In this document: piece by piece, positions 59,815-64,000 of the stretch
Layout of the letters: every line of letters starts with the position of its first letter
How positions within the stretch are numbered: the stretch's first letter is position 1
Origin: Flavobacteriaceae bacterium UBA3591
Lineage (GTDB): Bacteria; Bacteroidota; Bacteroidia; Flavobacteriales; Flavobacteriaceae
Assembly: GCA_002375695.1 (NCBI GenBank)
Contig: DFMO01000011.1
Span: 62,001-126,000, forward strand
Direction: 5' to 3'
DNA: 64,000 bases
Program-made: the position numbers and the translations under genes
The notes under the pieces: generated by a model
What the model saw: only the letters and a program-made list of their open reading frames with translations
Told to the model about the DNA's origin: nothing
Database searches by the model: none

Positions 59815-62196
59815 ATGAAATTTTTCACCACCCTAATTCTTATACTGAGTACACAGTTTATTATTGCCCAAAAATTTTCTAAAATTGAAGGAAAAGTAAC
59901 TGATATTGATAACAACCCAATTCCTTTTGCAAGTGTTTATATCCCCGAGCTAAACAAAGGAAGTGCTGCCAATGCAGATGGCGTTTTCACCCTCGAAAAG
60001 GTTCCCAATGGTACGAGAGAGGTTTTTGCCAGCGCCGTTGGCTATAATGTTTCTACAATTACAATTAATGTAGATAAGCCCGTTGTTAGCGGTTTAAATT
60101 TTCAGCTTTCATTAGATAATGAATTAGACCAAGTAGAGGTTTTTGGTAACAGAAATGATCATCCCGATAAAATAGAATCCCTTACCCGACTTCCGCTTAA
60201 AACGTATGAACAAATTCAAAGTATCTCTGTTCTTTCAGAAAAACTAATTGAAGACCAAGGTGCATTAAGCATTGCTGAAGCCACTAAAAATGTACCGGGA
60301 GTTTACACCTTTGCCACTTACGGTAACAAACGTGAAAGTATGTCGTCACGCGGATTTAGAGGTATTCCAATTTTAAAAAATGGCGTAAGAGTACATTCAG
60401 ATTTTCGCGGAGTAGGAATTTTAACCGATATGCAAGGGGTAGATAATATTCAAGTCTTAAAAGGAACCGCTTCGATTACACAGGGCGTGGCAACAGATTT
60501 AGGAAGCCCGGGTGGGATTATTAACATTGTAACAAAAACACCAAAATACACCTCGGGCGGAAGCGTAAGTTTACGCGGTGGTAGTTTTGGCCAAATAAGA
60601 CCAACTTTTGATGTATACGGTCCTTTAAACAACGAAAAAACAATTGCTTTTCGATTAAATGGCGCCTTAGAAAGAGCCGATAGTTTTAGAGATTTGGTAT
60701 CTAAAGAAAGCTTTTATTTTAATCCGTCTTTTGAATGGAGAGTTAATGAAAAAACTACAGTAACCTTAGAACTCGATCATTATCACGACAGTCGCACTCC
60801 CGATTTAGGAACAGTAAACCTTGCCGAAAACGATACTAATGCAATTTACGACTTACCTCATTCGCAATTTTTAGGTTTTGAAAACGATCGATCTATCACT
60901 CAAAACACAACCTACGCAGTTAGAATGGATCGCGAGTTGAATGATAAACTTACACTTAAAGGTGCTTTTTACAGTTCTACTTTAAAATTAGACGACAAAG
61001 GTGCTGGGTTAGGAAAAACCATTGTTGAAAACGATGTTTCCCTTTACAATATTCGTCAACGCAGCTATGCAACCTCAACCCGCGATGACAATAACAGTGT
61101 TTTACAATTTGATTTAATTGGTGATGATATTTACACAGGTTCTATTAAACACACTTTTCAAATAGGGTTTGATTACCGCGCATCAGATTATAGCACATCC
61201 AGCCAATCTGCCGGAGTTGTGGATACAATAAATGTATTTCAAAATATTGAACACCGCTTACCTAACGTAGCACTTGGTGAAGCTAGTTTAAACGGTGGTA
61301 AGACCAACTCAATGGGCTTTGTAGCGCAGGATGTAATTTCATGGAATTCTTGGTTAAAAACATTTTTAGGCGCTCGTTATAGTTCAACCGAAACGCTTTC
61401 GGAAACCGAAAACACACGTAGCGATGCTTTTAATCCGTTAGGTGGAATTATAGTTTCGCCAATTAAAAATGTAAACCTTTTTGCATCGTATACCAATAGT
61501 TCGTATCCGCGTACCGCATCGCGATTGGGAGCGAATGGTGAAGAATTAGGCAATGAACGTTTTGACCAATTAGAAGCTGGTTTTAAAACCACTTGGTTAA
61601 ACGACCGTTTGCGTTTTAATTTAACGCTTTATAAAATCAACAATAAAAATATCAACCTCCCTGTTTACGACGAAACTTGGACCACAATTTTATATTACGC
61701 CAAAGGCGGAAACGACCAAAGACAAGGTGTAGAAGTAGAACTAACAGGTCGCCCGTTAGAAAACTTGGAGTTAATTGGTGGTTACGCATACATCGATGCA
61801 CAATACAAAGAGCACACCTCTTACGTATACGGCTCTGCTCCGTTAAACACACCTAAGCATACATTTAATGCCTACGCAAACTATTCGTTTAGAAACAACA
61901 TTTTAAACGGACTTACCGTAGGCGCCGGCGCATACTTTACTGGCGAACGTCCAGTTAACGACTGGTCGTCTGGAGCTATTACCCACCAAGGTATTGTACC
62001 AAACCAACAACCGTTTAATGTAGATGCTTACACATTAGTTAACGTGCAAGCAGAATATAAGTTTGACAAAAACTGGAGCTTTCAATTATTGTTAAATAAT
62101 GTATTCGATAAAATTGGTTATAACGCATATAGAACTAGATATATCAATCAAACTGAACCTCGAAACTTTGCAGGGGTACTGCGCTATAATTTTTAA
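59815..62196 (+). CDS. TonB-dependent siderophore receptor
   Basis: 793 residues. Signal peptide to about 19; a carboxypeptidase-regulatory-like/CarbopepD domain at about 22-105 (KVTDIDNNPIPFASVYIPELNKGS); then the TonB plug (ISVLSEKLIEDQG, RGFRGIPILKNGVR, VDNIQVLKGTASITQG, GSPGGIINIVTKTP) and a C-terminal barrel ending NFAGVLRYNF with the terminal Phe. Such receptors bring iron-siderophores across the outer membrane. A terminator separates it from the PepSY gene, but the two form a common flavobacterial iron pair. Confidence 0.95.
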   Translation: MKFFTTLILILSTQFIIAQKFSKIEGKVTDIDNNPIPFASVYIPELNKGSAANADGVFTLEKVPNGTREVFASAVGYNVSTITINVDKPVVSGLNFQLSLDNELDQVEVFGNRNDHPDKIESLTRLPLKTYEQIQSISVLSEKLIEDQGALSIAEATKNVPGVYTFATYGNKRESMSSRGFRGIPILKNGVRVHSDFRGVGILTDMQGVDNIQVLKGTASITQGVATDLGSPGGIINIVTKTPKYTSGGSVSLRGGSFGQIRPTFDVYGPLNNEKTIAFRLNGALERADSFRDLVSKESFYFNPSFEWRVNEKTTVTLELDHYHDSRTPDLGTVNLAENDTNAIYDLPHSQFLGFENDRSITQNTTYAVRMDRELNDKLTLKGAFYSSTLKLDDKGAGLGKTIVENDVSLYNIRQRSYATSTRDDNNSVLQFDLIGDDIYTGSIKHTFQIGFDYRASDYSTSSQSAGVVDTINVFQNIEHRLPNVALGEASLNGGKTNSMGFVAQDVISWNSWLKTFLGARYSSTETLSETENTRSDAFNPLGGIIVSPIKNVNLFASYTNSSYPRTASRLGANGEELGNERFDQLEAGFKTTWLNDRLRFNLTLYKINNKNINLPVYDETWTTILYYAKGGNDQRQGVEVELTGRPLENLELIGGYAYIDAQYKEHTSYVYGSAPLNTPKHTFNAYANYSFRNNILNGLTVGAGAYFTGERPVNDWSSGAITHQGIVPNQQPFNVDAYTLVNVQAEYKFDKNWSFQLLLNNVFDKIGYNAYRTRYINQTEPRNFAGVLRYNF

Positions 62197-62218
62197 TTGT
62201 TTGAATTTTTAAGTGTCT

Positions 62219-62245
62219 AAAGGCATGACCTAGGTTGTGCCTTTT
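62219..62245 (+). terminator. hairpin between the TonB receptor and the PepSY gene
   Basis: AAAGGCA (62219-62225) pairs with TGCCTTT (62238-62244), with an inner ACCTAGGT palindrome and T residues behind. It excludes the GTG at 62237 as the start of the PepSY gene, since that codon is inside the stem. Confidence 0.75.
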
Positions 62246-62263
62246 ATTTATTTTAAAATTATT

Positions 62264-63412
62264 ATGAAAACCAAAAAATATACCCTTCGGAAATTTATTA
62301 ATGATATCCACCTTTGGCTGGGAATTGGGAGTGGAATTATACTTGTAATTATATGTTTAACAGGTACTATCCTCACTTTTGAAAAAGAAATAAAAAGTCT
62401 TTTTGCTGAAGAAATTACTGTTTCACCAATAAACAATGCGTTGCCAATTGAAAGTTTGGTAAAAAACCTTTCGGAGGAAGGTGAAATAATGCGGGTTAGC
62501 ATACACCCTGAAGACACAAAACCCTATGAGTTTTCGGTTAAAACCAATAAAGACGATAGACGCGGAACAACATTTTTTGTAGATCAATATAAAGGGTCGT
62601 ACACCAAAGCTGCGCCCAACGTTTTAGACGGATTTTTTATGACTATGTTTAAAATGCACCGGTGGTTGTTATTAGATATTTCGGTGGGACGGCCAATTGT
62701 AGGGATTGCAACCATACTATTTTTAATACTATCAATTACGGGTATTGTGCTCTGGTTTCCGAAGAAAAAATTAGAAAAACTAAAGTGGAAGCATTTAAAA
62801 CCAGGTTTAAAGGTAGCTTGGCGCGCAAAGTGGAAAAGACTTAATCACGATTTACACGTTACTTTAGGCTTTTACACAGCCGTTTTTTTAATTATTATGT
62901 CGCTAACCGGTTTATTTTGGTCGTTTGATTGGTATCGGGATGCGGGTAGTGCAATGCTCGGGACCGAAGTTTTTGCAGGCCGTGGCGGCGGACCGAAAGT
63001 AGACTCCAAAGTACCAAATAACACGAAGCAGATAAATTTTAACGAAGTGCTTAAAATTACCGAGCACCAACTTGCATTTAACGGCACGACCGTATTAGAC
63101 ATACCTAAAGATGAAAACGATGTTTACAATATACGTAAATATCACAATCAAGATTTTTTACAAACTGCAACCGACAAGCTAAAAATTGACCGCGATGGCA
63201 CGGTTATTTCAAAAGAAGTGTTTTCGGAAAAACCTTTAAACGTACAAATTGCAAGCTCTATTAAAGCCATCCATATGGGTACTATATTTGGTTGGTTTTC
63301 AAAAACCATCTACTTTATTTCGTGCTTAATTGCTACCAGTTTACCAATTACTGGAGTTATTATTTGGTTAAACAAGCTAAAGAAAAAATCTAAGAAAAAA
63401 GGTAAAAAGTAA
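62264..63412 (+). CDS. PepSY-associated TM protein
   Basis: 382 residues from the ATG at 62264 (the longer frame start at 62237 lies in a terminator hairpin). Four membrane helices (about 17-37, 135-155, 195-215, 340-360 in the chosen numbering) with conserved histidines such as INDIHLWLGIGSG, MFKMHRWLLL, HDLHVTLGFY and KAIHMGTIFGWF match the PepSY_TM iron-uptake family. Such proteins probably reduce or release iron from siderophores at the inner membrane. It follows the receptor gene by 67 nt, so the two belong to one uptake system. Confidence 0.92.
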   Translation: MKTKKYTLRKFINDIHLWLGIGSGIILVIICLTGTILTFEKEIKSLFAEEITVSPINNALPIESLVKNLSEEGEIMRVSIHPEDTKPYEFSVKTNKDDRRGTTFFVDQYKGSYTKAAPNVLDGFFMTMFKMHRWLLLDISVGRPIVGIATILFLILSITGIVLWFPKKKLEKLKWKHLKPGLKVAWRAKWKRLNHDLHVTLGFYTAVFLIIMSLTGLFWSFDWYRDAGSAMLGTEVFAGRGGGPKVDSKVPNNTKQINFNEVLKITEHQLAFNGTTVLDIPKDENDVYNIRKYHNQDFLQTATDKLKIDRDGTVISKEVFSEKPLNVQIASSIKAIHMGTIFGWFSKTIYFISCLIATSLPITGVIIWLNKLKKKSKKKGKK

Positions 63413-64000
63413 TCAAGGTGTACTACTAGAAACTTGAAGTATTTTTCCGTTGTAAAATTTATTTCCTGTAAGCGAAAAATCCATAATATATTGTGCCATT
63501 TCGGTAGCCGAAAGTGGGGCTTTAAACCCCGGAAAAGCTTCTTGTAACATTTCGGTTTGTACTGCGCCCAAAGCCAAAACATTAAATGAAGGACCGGTTT
63601 CTTTATACTCTTCTGCCAGTAATTCGGTTAAAGTAATAATAGCACCTTTACTACTGCTATATGCACTTAGCCCCGGAAATTTAACACTGCCTTGAATACC
63701 GCCCATGCTGCTAATATTTAAAACATGACCCTCCTTTTTCAAAAATGGAATTACCGCTTTTATTAGCGATGATGGCCCAAGAATATTAACATCGTAACAT
63801 CGTTTAAACTCTTCTTGAGTAATTTCAGCAAATGGTTTGTTTACCAAGTATCCCGCATTGTTTATTAATACATCTACTTGTTTCATTTGCGTTTGTAAAA
63901 AAGCCGAAAGTTTAACAATTTCAGACTGGTCTGCAATATCAAATTCGCGGGCCGTAACATTTTTAAGTTTCAATTCTAAAATAGGCTTCGCATTTCGCGA
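63413..64000 (-). CDS. short-chain dehydrogenase/reductase, N-terminal part outside the window
   Basis: The frame continues open past the last base: upstream of the TTG at 63973 nine more in-frame residues (SRNAKPILE) are read before the edge, and they look like the start of an SDR after the GxxxGxG loop, so the gene is cut off. Seen here: VDVLINNAGY (NNAG), LNISSMGG, and the catalytic LSAYSSSKGA (Y-x3-K), with a C-terminal ALGAVQTEM substrate loop. Reaction: NAD(P)-dependent alcohol/ketone exchange on an unknown substrate. It converges on the PepSY gene with no gap between stops. Confidence 0.9.
   Translation of the reverse strand, partial: SRNAKPILELKLKNVTAREFDIADQSEIVKLSAFLQTQMKQVDVLINNAGYLVNKPFAEITQEEFKRCYDVNILGPSSLIKAVIPFLKKEGHVLNISSMGGIQGSVKFPGLSAYSSSKGAIITLTELLAEEYKETGPSFNVLALGAVQTEMLQEAFPGFKAPLSATEMAQYIMDFSLTGNKFYNGKILQVSSSTP

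Noticed and set aside
62237..62263. GTG start of the PepSY gene
   Set aside because: The codon lies in the stem of the hairpin 62219-62245, and the ATG at 62264 begins with the usual MKTKK leader.
63413..63973. Complete SDR gene starting at TTG 63973
   Set aside because: The frame stays open to the window edge and the extra residues (SRNAKPILE) fit the SDR N-terminal region, so the gene is truncated by the window.

Overview
The window is chromosomal DNA of low G+C content from a Flavobacteriaceae-type Bacteroidetes. Evidence for this: an M28 peptidase with a type IX secretion (T9SS) C-terminal signal, promoter-like boxes of the Bacteroidetes TAnnTTTG type, a coaX/lptC/PPIase neighbourhood typical of the group, and short interspersed repeats (core TCGAGCGCAGTCGAGA) familiar from flavobacterial genomes. 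Assignment below family level cannot be supported. No rRNA, CRISPR, prophage, plasmid or IS genes were seen. Both window ends cut a gene.

Layout. 1-756: tail of a Schlafen/AlbA_2-like protein, a repeat-rich gap and tRNA-Phe. 900-8627: envelope block with coaX, an outer-membrane-like protein, a TPR protein, lptC, a small membrane protein, a CNNM/CBS protein and a PpiD/SurA-like foldase. 8761-10491: tryptophan 2,3-dioxygenase and a DUF481-like protein. 10599-16664: eight tightly packed genes that look like an arsenosugar biosynthesis cluster (AhpD-like protein, ArsS radical SAM enzyme, rhodanese, two glycosyltransferases, purine nucleoside phosphorylase, fatty-acid-hydroxylase-like membrane enzyme, DUF547 lipoprotein); no ArsM methyltransferase is in the window. 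16779-22550: hemerythrin, an FAD oxidoreductase with a polyferredoxin membrane protein, and a translationally coupled pair of glycosyltransferases.

22642-31871: PaiB-like protein, then a minus-strand stretch with mpl, TPR and DUF4136 proteins, a LytS/LytTR two-component pair, an unknown secreted protein, obgE, adk and an unknown lipoprotein pair. 31979-34266: a single-gene element carrying a membrane-anchored PIN-like protein. Its coding region begins just after GTTAGCTAC, its stop codon lies in the inverted copy GTAGCTAAC, and a roughly 140-nt foldable repeat follows. It resembles an integron-type gene cassette without a nearby integrase and is the most unusual structure here.

34493-47972: peptidases (DUF885, M23, M3, secreted M28), a methyltransferase, an EamA transporter, thioredoxin, thioesterase, purK/purE, an ECF sigma factor with a small ZAS-like candidate anti-sigma factor, and a UbiA-like membrane protein lacking its first Asp motif. 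48104-59566: gcvP, a KAS III enzyme, a methyltransferase/glycosyltransferase pair, alkaline phosphatase, MlaE/MlaF lipid transporter, DUF389 protein, mannose-1-phosphate guanylyltransferase and a SprT-like protein. 59815-64000: siderophore-type TonB receptor, a PepSY membrane protein (iron uptake) and a truncated SDR gene.

All functions are inferred from sequence motifs read by eye; no database search was run.
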